DNA of 64,000 bases from Amoebidium appalachense (Eukaryota; Ichthyosporea): positions 8,618,001 to 8,682,000 of the forward strand of contig CAVNZM010000009.1 of assembly GCA_963693365.1 (NCBI GenBank), read 5' to 3'. Positions 19,991 to 30,633 of this stretch are shown in pieces; position 1 is the first letter of the stretch; the number at the start of each line of letters is the position of its first letter. The position numbers and the translations under genes are program-made. The notes under the pieces were generated by a model that did no database searches, was not told where the DNA came from, and saw only the letters and a list, made by a program, of their open reading frames with translations.

Positions 19991-20286
19991 AGAGCCGCGG
20001 CCCACTTCTGCATCCTCTCGTTGACCAGACGAGTGGTGCCGGCCATGGCTAGGCAGGGCTTGTGGTCGGTGTAGACCTCAAACGTCCTGCCTGCGAGTAT
20101 ATACCTCCATGCCTGTGAGACTGCCCAAAAGATAGCATGGGACTCTCTCTCCGGATTGCTATATCTACGTTCACTTTTACTAAATGAACGACTAGCATAA
20201 GCAATCACTCTATCCTGCCCCTCCTGCACTTGATATAACACGGCCCCCTCAGCAACCTTACTTGCATCACACCGAACTTTAAACAT
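19831..20286 (-). pseudogene. Gypsy RNase H
   Basis: Starts VRCDASKVAEGAVLYQ (catalytic Asp), continues with ERESHAIFWAVSQAWRYILAGR (Glu) and EVYTDHKPCL (Asp), ending in an Arg/Gly/Glu-rich low-complexity tail where the frame is lost in a G-rich run near 19850. A short out-of-frame stretch (20287-20343) separates it from the reverse transcriptase. Normally this is one polyprotein with reverse transcriptase and integrase, so the breaks mark a dead copy. Confidence 0.87.
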
Positions 20287-20343
20287 CCCCCCCCGGCCGA
20301 AAAATCAGGATGAACAAGCATACTCGAAGACTGCAAAGCTAAC

Positions 20344-21408
20344 TTAAGCTTTTCGAAAGCAAACAGAAACAGCATCAACATTCCAATCTATTCTATTCTT
20401 CTTCTCCCCCCCCGTCTGACTAGTTAACGGCAAAGCAAGCATACTATAATCCTTAATATAACGACGAAGATAATTAGTTAAACCTAAAAATTGCCTTAGT
20501 TGAGTGACAGTCTGAGGACGGGGCCACTCAACTATGGCCCGGATTTTCTCCGGATCAGGGGAAAGACCATTACTAGACACAATATGACCTAAAAACTTAA
20601 CCTCCGGCACACCAATCACAGTCTTGCTACCGCTAATGCGAAGACCAGACTCACCCAAAGCTAAAAATACTTTTTCACAATTATTAACTAGCTCCTCAAA
20701 TGACCTACCTTTAATTAAAACATCATCCAAATAAGGGTGGCATACATCCAAATGAGGGTGGAGAATTTTATACATTACCCGGCACAACATAGCTGGAGAG
20801 GAGAGCAAACCCATCGGCACCACCTTGTACTGGAACAGCTGGTCACCCAGTGCAAAGGCAGTCTTCTCCTTGCTGCTCTCCTCCAACCTTATCTGCCAAA
20901 AAGCTGCTTTTAAATCAAGTTTAGCAAAGTGAGTATAGCCGTGCAGCTGTGAAAGCTGCTCGTCTATGTTAGGGAGAGGCCATTGGTCTGCCTTAGTGAT
21001 CCGATTCAGAGCCCTGTAATCGTTCACTAGACGCCAAGACCCGTCGGGCTTCTTAACCAATAGCACCGGACTTCTCCACGGACTCGAACTATGCTCCACA
21101 TGACCCTTTTTTAACATATCACTCACTATTATTAGCGCATCCGACAATTTATACTGCTCCATTCTATAGCTAGGCATCACTACCGGCCTATTATCACCTG
21201 TGTCGATCTGCATTTCAAACCCTTTAACGAAGCCTACTTCGTTATCATCGGCCAGAAATGCAAACCGAGTCCTATCAAATAACTTAGCTAGCAATTTTTT
21301 CTGTTCTACCGTCCAATCCCCCTCCTTCATACCAAACGGCAATACTAACTCCGGGTTACTCCCATCACAAGTGGATGCATCCTTATTCACCGGAGTGCCA
21401 CTTAACAT
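20344..21408 (-). pseudogene. Gypsy reverse transcriptase
   Basis: 354 codons with motifs in order: HVEHSSSPWRSPVLLVKKPD, RLVNDYRALN, HFAKLDLKAAFWQI (catalytic Asp), FQYKVVPMGLLSSPAMLCR, the catalytic box HPYLDDVLI near base 20730, and FLGHIVSSNGLSPDPEK. The thumb and connection (LRQFLGLTNYLRRYI) are present. It overlaps the protease frame by a few bases. The polymerase itself is uninterrupted, but its downstream partners are not. Confidence 0.92.
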
Positions 21409-22613
21409 TTCACCTCCTGTATTACATCGGTGCTGCTCGGGGTGAGGTTGAGGTACCTCCGGATATAGGCGTTCACCCTTAGCACCCCCCCTCCCCCCGG
21501 CACACCAATGCCCCCGGGCAATTCCTGATGAGTTAGTGCATGTATGTGGGGGGCCAGGTCTGTGGCCACCCTGCCCCCCACGGTGTTGGTTAACCCGTCA
21601 GATCCACGGGTTAGACCAACACCCTCCCCCCCTGCCTGCACATTCTCACACCCGGGGTGACCCTCCTTCCTCTTGGGGGTCGGGGGAGTGGGACCGGTGC
21701 TGTCCCGGTCCCCCCCCCCATCGTGTCGGGTGACATTTTGGTGGCTAACGTTAAATAAAGTTGTTCCCCCTCCTCCTGAGTCACCCTTCGAGCCGGCATC
21801 CTCCTTTTGGGTAATAAGAGAGACCTCTATACTACCAATCTCATTAGTGAAACTACCGACGGAAACACCTGACCTAATCACTATAGGCTCGATGCCCGGA
21901 TTCACTAATTCTATTTCTATCGTCTTATCCGGCCATACCCTACTAAGGGTCCATTGGGCCACCTCCTGAAATGGGGTTTTCGGAGTAAAAACCCCTAAAC
22001 CCCCTATCCTAACATGATTGCCGGCCCGGACACGTACCGTTTGGCACTGATAAGGCTCGATTACTACTTCAGCTACCGTTCTAGCACCAGACTGATAACC
22101 GTCGAGCCCATCATGGGTTTTAATTTTAACGCCGGACTGCAATTCTAAAACATTCGTACGTTCAAACAAAGCATTCACATGTCTACGGAAAAATGGGGCT
22201 CCCAACAAAACACTTTGAGCTAAATCCTTAACCACATAACAAGCAATATGCATAGCCTGGCCACCTATCTCACACGGCAACACACAAACACCTTCCACAG
22301 ACATACTACTATTATTAGCACTACCTAAGGCTGTGCTAGAAGCATCTAAAATAGGAATTTCCCCCCCGGCCTGATTAAAACGACGAATAAACGAAGCATG
22401 CACACAATTAACCTGAGCCCCTCCATCGAGCAAAGCAACAGCCTTCAACTTACCATCAGCTAACCATACGTCTATATAATGCCGGCTAAAACCAACTAAA
22501 TCCTCCTCCAATTCAAGCAACACATCTGATTCATCACTCACACCCAATCCCTGCCCACGAAGACTCACACCCTCGATACCTACGTGCAACATACCTACCT
22601 GTGGTGCCTGCAC
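21402..22613 (-). pseudogene. Gypsy protease and linker
   Basis: The retropepsin-like core reads KAVALLDGGAQVNCVHASFI and later SVLLGAPFF. The active-site triad is Asp-Gly-Gly in place of Asp-Ser/Thr-Gly. A long Gly/Asp-rich linker leads to the reverse transcriptase. Upstream, 22614-23046 continues the polyprotein in another frame through a (CA)n-derived His/Thr stretch, so a frameshift lies near 22610. The gene normally releases gag and pol proteins from the polyprotein. Confidence 0.8.
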
Positions 22614-23189
22614 GGGTGGGGTGGGGTGTGTATGTGATGTGGGTGGTGGTGGAGTGTGTGTGTGTGGTGTGTGGGTGGGTGGTGTGTGTGTGTTTGGTGT
22701 ATGTGTGGGTGTGTACAGTGTGTGGGTGTAGGTGTGTCTGCAACCGTCGTATGTTGTTGTGGTGGTGTGTTTCTACGTGTCTGTGCCTTCCCCCCCTTCC
22801 CCCTTTACTCGTGTGTGTCCCCCCCCCTCCCGGAAACAATGGCACAGAAACCCCCTCCGGTGTGGTTAGAATAAACACCGGGTTGGGACAAGAAACACTG
22901 AGACCATCCACTTGTGGCTGGGGAACCTCCCCCAACCACAAAACATTCACACCATTCATACCTTTGGTAGAGTCACCCCACAAACATACATGCCATACCA
23001 CCTCGACGCTGTCTTGAGGACCCACGACGATGCCCGGCTCCCACACGTATCGGGGCGGTGAGGGGGCAAAGGGAAGCTTAACCTGGGGTGGGGGAGGGTG
23101 AAGGTTCTCTGCAACCTGGGGGGGACCGATACTGTCCCCCCCCCTCCCTCAGTGACCCCAGCTTCCCCCTCCCCCGGAACTCAATAGCT
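22614..23189 (-). other. Gypsy gag-pol linker with (CA)n-rich expansion
   Basis: On the minus strand an open frame (from about 23046) reads through a His/Thr-rich stretch coded by a CACACAC-type microsatellite. It probably joins the gag and protease parts of the original polyprotein. No domain is recognised. Confidence 0.5.
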
Positions 23190-24516
23190 CTTGTAACTAC
23201 GGCAATATGCAGCAGAGTGCCCTTGCCGGCCACAAAAGTAACATGCACCAAAGAAGGGGCCAGTGGGGGACTTCAAAACCTTGGCGCAAAGCATAACCGG
23301 GAGCCCGGTCATGCTGGGGGGGCCCACCGTGTGCACCACGGCCCCCCCTTCCCCCCTGCCCCCCTCGGCCTCTTTCACCACCATTTCGACCCCTCCCTCT
23401 ACCCTGCCCACCACCACGAGCAAGATAAGGGGCAAACCTCTCGGTGAACTGCTGCTGTTGTCCTCCACGTCCACCTCGGCCACGACCGCCGTGTCCACCC
23501 CGGTCGCCGCCACGGCCACCCCGGAAGCCGAAGCCCCCTCGGCCAGAAAAGACGGCCTGGGAGAGCTCGGCAACCTGCTTGACCAACATGGTGAGTGCAT
23601 CTGGCTGTTCACCCTCTTTTTTCTCTTTTTCCCCCTTCTGTCCACTCTCCTTCTTTTTCTTGTCTACTTCCATCACCTCCTTTTTATCCCTCTTATTGAA
23701 CTTCACCTCGTGCATGGCAAGCAAGTGACGTTTAACATGCAACACCACCTCATCTACATCATCATGCTCCCCAAACATGCGTGCAGTGTCTGTGTTTACA
23801 GAGAGAGCCTTACGAGCAAACTCGAATTTTTCCCTATCACTCACGTCACCAGCTAACTCACAAAGGTCTTCAAAGACCCGATATTCCCTCTCAAAGAATG
23901 CACGAGCTTCTACGGGGGACATATCTAAAGTGGGAAAGGTATACTTCCATTCTCTGAGCTGGGCCCGGAAGGTACGGCGCCGGTCGGCCGTCAGGTATCG
24001 GCCGACGAGCCGGGCCGTATACTCGAGCTCGTTTTCCGGCCGTGTGAAGGCCTCGAGCTCCCCGTCCACGTCGTCGGTGCTGTTCTCGTCCTCGTCGTCG
24101 GGGATGAATCGTGCGGCCAGACGTTTCTGGCCGAGGGTCCGGGACACCATCTCGTCCCTCCCCTCGTCGTACTGCTGCTCGTATATACGAGCCGTCACCT
24201 GGGGGGCCTGCTCGGCCCGGTACGGGTGCTCCTCCATCAGGGTGCATAAGTCGGCCATTGTCTTGTGGTCGATGCACTGTTTGATCATTAAGCACGAGGC
24301 CGCCACAGTGGGGGCCTTCTTTGTGTCTAACACTAGTGTGGGTGTGTTAGCTAGGAGTGTCCTAAGCCACCTAGGTATTTCCGAGTCGTGTTTGAGTATA
24401 AAACTGAAAGCTGTGGTCTGTCTAACGTCTAGTGTATGAACCTGTGGTACCTGTGTGTGCAGGGAGCTATCCTCCGCTGCCAGTGCGTAGAACATGTCTA
24501 CGTTAAACTTAGCCAT
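23190..24516 (-). pseudogene. Gypsy gag with RGG region and CCHC zinc knuckle
   Basis: ATG at 24516. About 330 residues of helical gag core, a Lys-rich stretch, then a long Arg-Gly-Gly region (FSGRGGFGFRGGRGGDRGG). The zinc knuckle CYFCGRQGHSAAYC is encoded near 23210 but in a different frame from the core, the shift lying in a G/C run near 23330. Gag packages the element RNA in the cytoplasm. A T homopolymer of about 30 bases lies just upstream (24559-24588). Confidence 0.88.
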
Positions 24517-24554
24517 TGTGTGGTGTGTGCCCGAACTCGTGTGGTTGTGTTTAT

Positions 24555-24585
<31 letters not shown>

Positions 24586-24675
24586 CCTGTGTGTTTGAGG
24601 TGTAGCAACAGCCCAGAAGGAACTGTCACCGCGTTACCCTAGCGCGAAAAACCGCACTAAAAGAAAGGTGTAGCT

Positions 24676-25390
24676 TGTCGTATCCTAATGTATATGTACT
24701 AGAGACGCGGCACTCTACTAAGTGTACACACACGAAAAGGAACGAACGTGTACGGAAAAACGGTAAAGTTTATTCAGACCAGGCTCCGACGGGCAAACTT
24801 AGATCGGTACGGAATGAGACTAAGTTACAACTGCGGCCATCAAGGCCGTGCCCTCAAAGATCATCATCACCTGGCCCCTTACGATGCCACATTCCAAACA
24901 TTCCGATCTACTTTTATCGTGCGCCTGCACGAGCTAAGTCGATCTACTCAACTAATATATTTATCCATGTCTCACCCCTCACCCTCCCCGTAGTGGCACC
25001 GCAGAGTCTAAATCTACATTTCATACTATCCGAGTCCCCCCCCCTCCCTCCCCCCCTTTCCTCTACATCTAAATATATAAATACGTTTGGCAACATACAC
25101 TATCAAACCTTGCCAATACTTACAAAAGGGCTTCTGCCCGAACAATCACATTCCTAAGTCCTCCTACGATCTATCCTACACACTAATTGGAATTCTATTG
25201 GTCGGCTGTCCCGGCTGACGTGGTCCAATGCCCTGCGCCGGCAGAGGCAAGATGCACGCAGCTGTACAGCTATCTTGAGCCTGGCCCCGGACTTGATCTT
25301 GATGATCTGTGGACCCGGGCCACCCCCCCCCCCCCCCCGATCTCGATCGTAGACTTAGGCTAATCTGCTGAGACGGATTAGTATATGTCA
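24676..25390 (-). repeat. 5' LTR of gypsy element
   Basis: 715 bp, same ends as the 3' LTR and nearly the same sequence. Transcription of the element would start here and run to lower coordinates. No usual TGG primer-binding start is seen directly inside it. Confidence 0.92.
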
Positions 25391-25408
25391 CCCCCCCCAC
25401 CCCCACAA

Positions 25409-25962
25409 TGCGTGTGGCCGCCATAGACGTCGGCTTCTGAATCTGGTGGTGTGCGTGCTCAGCACCACCGACGACCCGGGCACACCCTTCATCATCCACA
25501 CGTGGGACTGCTGGCTCGTGGGCAACCCGGACACCCCCGCCACCGTGCTGGTGCAGCTGCTGGTGTGCCGGCTGCACGAGGACCGCGCGCTGTTCGCGGA
25601 CGTCGACATGGTCGTCATCGAGCGCCAGATGGTCGCCAAGCTGAGCGTGCTCGCCCACGCGCTGCAGGCGTACTTCCTCACGCGCCGACTGGCCGACGGC
25701 CACGGGCCCGGCGTGGTCCTGCAGCACGGCACGCGCAAGAACCAGTGCGGCGCCTGGCTGCGCAAGAACGGGCTTGTCCCAGCGGAGGGCGGGGAAGGCG
25801 GCGTACGCCGTGTACAAGCGGCGGGCGGTGGTGGACACGCAGCAGGCGCTGAAGTTGCAGGGTGAGCAGGGGTGGCGGGACAAGTTTGGGCGGGAGGGCA
25901 AGAAGGACGACATGGCGGACGCGCTGCTGCACGGGCTGTGGTACCTGTTCTGCCGGAAGTGA
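25409..25962 (+). pseudogene. A22-like Holliday-junction resolvase, two frameshifts
   Basis: ATG at 25409 gives MRVAAIDVGF, the first RNase H-fold strand with catalytic Asp. A one-base shift near 25436 leads to a frame with NLVVCVLSTTDDPG, VDMVVIERQMVAKLSVLAHAL (catalytic Glu) and HGTRKNQCGAWL. A second shift near 25785 leads to YAVYKRRAVVDTQQAL and the final KKDDMADALLHGLWYL with the terminal Asp pair. This set of motifs is that of the poxvirus A22/RuvC-like resolvases of large DNA viruses, which cut replication concatemers. The size (about 180 codons) fits. The gypsy element separates it from its probable TATA box at 16969. Confidence 0.82.
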
Positions 25963-26520
25963 TACGTAGCACCAAATAGTCGTACTCGCACTTCAGCGGG
26001 TATATTATATAAATTTAACTTGGAGGTTTCCCCCAAATCGGCGAAAGACGTTACTTTCGTAAACAGACTTTAGCCGGGTTTCCCCCCAATCGCCGCCGCC
26101 CTGTCACGAGCGGCTCTGGCTGCGGAGGTACGAAACCGTTTACGGAAGCCCCAGTTTCCCCCCAATCACAAGGGCGAACGGGCGTATCCAGTGGATTCAG
26201 TCAGGGCACATGGTCATCTCACGCACACATGCCATTGTTTCCCAGGGATCATGAGCGAAACCACTTTATTTGTTAGCCTAGCAGTAAGAATAAAAGAACG
26301 TGGCATTGAAATGTTAAAATAATTAATATATATAGTAATAGGGGCTTTTTATTCTTTTTTTTTCGCTTTTTTTATTATTATTTTAGTTTTTTTGTTTGAG
26401 AGGGATTCCCATGATGTGCTGAGAAGTGCTCGTCTGGCGAATAAGATGCTCTTGCCGCTGGCTGTGAACGGTCGACCAATTGGAAAGCTCTGTCCAGCTT
26501 AATCAAAAGCTGATAAGATG
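25963..26520. repeat. Non-coding end region with GTTTCCCCC(A/C)AATC repeats
   Basis: Three direct copies of GTTTCCCCC(A/C)AATC lie near 26027, 26079 and 26152. Further on, the hexamer AAGATG recurs in ATAAGATG near 26440 and 26513 and again on the far side of the P-like element near 36085 and 36109. No open frame of note. This may be a terminal or regulatory region of the virus-like block. Confidence 0.5.
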
Positions 26521-26549
26521 CACGGCCCTCTGAAAAAAAGACGGCCTGG
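26521..26549 (+). repeat. Left terminal inverted repeat of P-like element
   Basis: Begins CACGGCCCTCTGAAAAAAAG and ends GGCCTGG. Perfect inverted match to 36056-36084. Preceded by TAAGATG. Confidence 0.82.
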
Positions 26550-26918
26550 CCGCAGAACGGGATCAAAAGAGCAGATTGGTATTTCGATCCACTGGATTCG
26601 CTAGCAAACTACTATCAGTGCGCAGATTATGAAGGAAAACGGAAGGAAAAAAAAAACGACAAAAGTTTATGAAGTGCTTCCTATGTTCTAGGGCGTTTTT
26701 TTGTCTTAGAGTAATATGCGCAAGCCCTATAGCACAAAGTTTTGGCATAGTGTACATAATAGTGTAGCTGAGTCTCAGTATAGTTATATCTATTGAGCAG
26801 TTCACGTTTACACAAACACGGCCGTGAGCAAAGATCTACTACAAAACTAGAACTCTTCTTTGCGTATATTCTCTCAAAGGTGTTTCTATCCACTAGGTAA
26901 CATAATACTACCTGTATG

Positions 26919-27372
26919 TTAAGTATTAGTCAGGCCCCCCCGATTGGCGGCGCGGATGAGTCGGTAGTGATCGTCTGTGGCTCTCCCGGCCGTAGTGGTG
27001 GCTGTTTCGGTAGCTGTGGTGCTTGTTTCAGTGGGTGTGTTGGTGTTTTTGTTGGGTGTGGTGATTTCGAGATGTGCACGACATGTGTTGCAGCCAACAC
27101 CGCGCACGTGAAGGGCGTGCACACAGAACCCTGCCCGGTAGGTTAGCACCTCTGGCTTTCTGATGTCTTCGCTGATTTTATAGACGTGGCCCCAGATGGT
27201 GTTGTTGTAGAGTGGGAGAATGGTCTCGATGGTGATCGCTTTGCGTTTGCTGTTGAGCGCTGTGTTCATGTTGTCGAACAGCTGTGTTACACTTGTGCCC
27301 GTCTGCACTGCCAGCTTTGCCAGCTTCTGCACCCGTGTCCTTTTGACGGCCTGGAGAGTCTGTTCATAGAGG
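26919..27372 (-). pseudogene. P-element-like transposase, C-terminal exon
   Basis: Open frame on the minus strand, probably entered by a splice acceptor above the first ATG-like codon. It reads QKLAKLAVQTGTSVTQLFDN and ISEDIRKPEVLTYRAGFCVHAL, then a Cys pair in GCNTCRAHLEI. The 'L.Y.AG...' plus C-x-x-C pattern closes many P-type transposases. A Thr-rich tail runs to the stop at 26919. It lies 5' to 3' after the THAP and TDPLE exons once the copia element is ignored. Confidence 0.6.
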
Positions 27373-27538
27373 TGAGTTTATTGTGTGATTTGTGTATATA
27401 TAGATGGCACGTGGCTATAAAAGTTTAATATGACACACTATGGCGCGGGCGCGCAAGCAGTGTATCATAGCATATATTCGTGTGTACACAAGCATGGTTT
27501 AGGTATATCTGCATGGGGTTGTGTATGTATGGTGTGTG

Positions 27539-28242
27539 TGTCATCTTCACTTGATTCTCAGCAAGACTTAGAAGTTGAGTTTTGTATTTATTTATTAGTT
27601 GTTGTAGTTTGTTTCCTTTTCCTTTCTTCATTTCTTTCTTTCCCATTTCCGTGTACACGACATCTTAGATCTGTGTACGTATCGACATACTTAGCTCGCG
27701 CACACGTATTGTCGTTTGCGTCAAAATCTATATATGTCATCCAATCATATCTCGTTTGTATTTTCCCAAATATAGTAACTTACATTCCTTTCTCATTCCT
27801 TTCCCACGACGTAGCATTGTGCTATGTTCTTCAACTATTAGGAATAATTATATTTAGACGTGTTATGATAAGAACATGTATAAATGTATGTTATGAATTA
27901 ATAGTTACATAAGTGGTTTCATTTTATTAAATGTTTCCGTGCTTTTATTAGAAGTTTCTTTCATTAGAGGATTGAGTTTTATATTCTATGTGTCGACAGA
28001 CATTTTAATCGATATATTTTACACTCATAGTTTTCGTTCTTTTGATTGGTTTATCGTTTCACATTCCCAAGTATAAAAGGGACCTCATCTTGAAATAAAT
28101 TATAAGCAGTCGTATTCATTTCCTATGGTTCCAGAAATCGTTCCTCCTCTCCGGTTGTGTTTTTCCCGTGTGTCTCTGTGTTGTGTATATCATAACACCC
28201 ATCTGTGCTCTCTGCTTCTCCGTTTACCCACACAAAATAACA
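27539..28242 (+). repeat. 5' LTR of copia copy 2
   Basis: Begins TGTCATCTTCACTT and ends AAAATAACA. Differs from the 3' LTR at only a handful of positions. TATA-like AGTATAAAAGGG at about 28069-28080. Confidence 0.95.
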
Positions 28243-28289
28243 GGTTTACGGCCCCTTTGCACGCTAACACACAATCTCGTTACAACCGC

Positions 28290-29998
28290 GAGCCACTCAT
28301 TCACCGGTTCATTAGAACAACCATTGCCGAGAAATTCGTTGACGCTATCAAGAGGCCACAGTGGGTTGACGGCGCTGAAGCCAACCAGTGGCTAGGCTAC
28401 ACCACCAAGGACTCCTACAAGAAAGCTTCCGACGTCCTCGACCAGATCCTCAACCAGTCCGTCCACCCGACCGAGCTCTACGACTCCGGCCGGATGCAAG
28501 ACGGTGTCCACGGTGGTGAAGTCTTCCACAACCTACGTATGGCGTATGTAGCAGAGAAGGAGGCCCGAGTCACCCAGATCCAAGTCACCTTCGAGGAGCT
28601 TGAACTACGAGACTACCCCAACGTCACAGCATACCTCACCCGTCTCCAACGTCTGGCTACGACACTTGCCTGCCTCGACATGCCCGTCCAGCACAAGGAT
28701 GTCGTACGTAAGTTCTTCCTTCACCTCAGGAAGAACACGGCCCTGGTCTGCTCCGACATTGAACGTCTCTGCTCCGACTACTGGATGAACAACAAGGCCT
28801 ACCCGTCCTTCAACATGCTCATCAGTGACATCCGAGGAGCTGAAATCCGTGCCGGCCTCATCGACGCAGGCACTGGTGCAACCGTCAACAACCGTCCCCT
28901 CCGTGCACTCCAGAGCAGAGTGCTTCCCCCCGGTGACCTCCGTAACCGTATTCCTCGACGTGAGCATACACCTCACCGATCCCCGTCCCGTTCCCGTGAT
29001 CCTCGTCCGTCCTCCAAGTCACCCGGCCCCCGTTCAACTTCCCCTTACCACCGTGGTAACAGGGACAACCGTAACCGACAGCACAACACCAAGAAGGTGG
29101 AGTGTTCCTACTGCCATGAGCCCCACCACATCACAGCATGCCCGGAGCCTGGCTGTACAGTTGCTCGTCGTGCCAAGCAGGAGAAAGGTGACAAGAGTGT
29201 GAAATTTGCACTCATCTCCTCCACCGGCACACCTGACAGTAACGACCCCGTCTGGGACAGTGCTTGTAATGCACACATCTGCCCCATCAAGGAGTATTTC
29301 TCCTCCCTTACCCCGTGTCCTCCCACCCCCATTCACGGCCTCGGCACAGTCAATGCCAAACAACGTGGCATCATCAACATGACACTGCACTACAACGGCC
29401 ACCCAACCCCGTGCAGCATCAATGCTTACTACGTACCCGAGGCACCGTCTTTCCTCGTGTCTACCTCCATGGCCTCAGCTGCCAGCCTCCTGGGTCATTG
29501 TGACGATACAGACAACCACCCGTCGTTCCTCTACAGCCGTAATGGTGACATCATTTCAGATCTCACCCCCCTCGACGGTCTCTACTACATCACTGACTAT
29601 GTGATTGAGACTCCTCAACACCCGAAGGTCCAAGCCTACACAGCAAGGACTCAACCAACCAACGACCTCACCCTTTGGCACAACCGTCTCGGCCACCGTG
29701 CCCTCTCCACCGTCACCAGGATGGCCAAGGATGAGCTTGTCATCAGCATGCCCCCCTCCCTTAAGTCACCCGACAACAGTGACTGCTTCGGCTGCATGTC
29801 TGGCAAGACCACCAAGGCCCCCTTTCCCGGCACCCGTTCCAAGTTCACCATTCCCGGTGCTAAGTGGCACCTGGACTTCTTCGAAGCTCCCTGTGCTTCC
29901 TACGGAGGCTACAAGGTTGCTCTGGTGTGTGTTTGTGATGCCACCGGTTACACCACCGTGTTCCCCCTCTACAACCGTGGTGAAACCCTCAGCCACAT
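28290..29998 (+). pseudogene. copia gag-protease-integrase N-terminal part, start deleted
   Basis: The frame matches copy 1 from PLIHRFIRTT on, but about 115 bp including the gag ATG and first 29 codons are missing: leader sequence ending CAACCGCGA runs directly into GCCACTCATTC. The frame is open backwards into the 5' LTR, so an LTR-encoded start at 28125 could still feed it. Zinc knuckle, protease (DSACNAH) and integrase HHCC plus first Asp (WHLDFFEAP) are present. It ends at the solo LTR at 29999. Confidence 0.85.
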
Positions 29999-30628
29999 TG
30001 TAAACAGTTGGACTAGTTAGGATAAGGCAGAGTACAACTGAATCAAAATAAAGACAGAGAACGGGTAGAAAGGCACACGCGGCCAGGTTGCTTTTACTAT
30101 GGGCCGACTCAGTCTGTCTCAGACTTCACTGATGTGATCCCCGTACTGGGACGGCTTTCTTATATAGCCCCCAGGTTTCGGATCATCTGGATGGGTGGCA
30201 TTGATGCCTTCGTGACTTCTGACCAGTCAGAAGAGTGCGGTCGTCTTTATGTGCACACAGTGCACCAATAACATGAAGCTAACTAAAAGTATAACTTTGT
30301 GGCAAATGATTGGTCAATACTTAAGCCCGTTTAGGTTTATGCAACTGGGTCTGATTTCCTTATTGGTTCCGTTCGTTTAGCTATAGATGTCGCCTCCGTA
30401 GTGGATGAGACTTGCATTCCTATCCTAGCGGTTCTCGAATTCTATTGGTTCATACTGACTGCACGGCCACTGCATATTGCCGGCGCCGCGGCTCAGTCGT
30501 GAGCCGCAGCCCGCGGCTGTCGCGTGTGATATTGATCTGATCATATGTACACAATATCTACGTGATCACTATGATATGTACAGTATATTCGTAATAGTAA
30601 ACATGTACGGCGTGTACAGATGTTTACA
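29999..30628. mobile_element. Solo LTR, 630 bp, inside copia copy 2 integrase
   Basis: Ends are TGTAAACAG...GATGTTTACA with an 8-base inverted repeat and TG...CA termini. CACAT is duplicated on both sides (29994-29998 and 30629-30633); copy 1 of the copia element has a single CACAT at this point. No coding capacity. AATAAA at about 30046. Unrelated to the other LTRs here. Confidence 0.92.
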
Positions 30629-30633
30629 CACAT

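Larger units (their letters stand above)
16993..25390 (-). mobile_element. Ty3/gypsy chromovirus-type LTR retrotransposon, full length
   Basis: 8.4 kb between two LTRs, flanked by C-runs (at least five C on each side, consistent with a CCCCC target duplication). On the minus strand: gag with zinc knuckle, protease, reverse transcriptase, RNase H, integrase with H2C2 and D-D-E, and a chromodomain-like module. The order places integrase after RNase H, which defines the gypsy superfamily. A polypurine tract (GGGGGGGAGT on the minus strand) abuts the 3' LTR at 17706. The LTRs differ by only about ten small changes, so insertion is fairly recent, yet all large genes carry frameshifts. Confidence 0.93.

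Noticed and set aside
16993-25390. Idea that the 0.7-kb repeats are terminal repeats of the virus-like element
   Set aside because: They flank gag-pol genes, have TG...CA ends and a polypurine tract, so they are gypsy LTRs.
25176-26036. 286-codon minus-strand frame across the resolvase relic
   Set aside because: Antisense to recognisable resolvase motifs and starts within the gypsy LTR.
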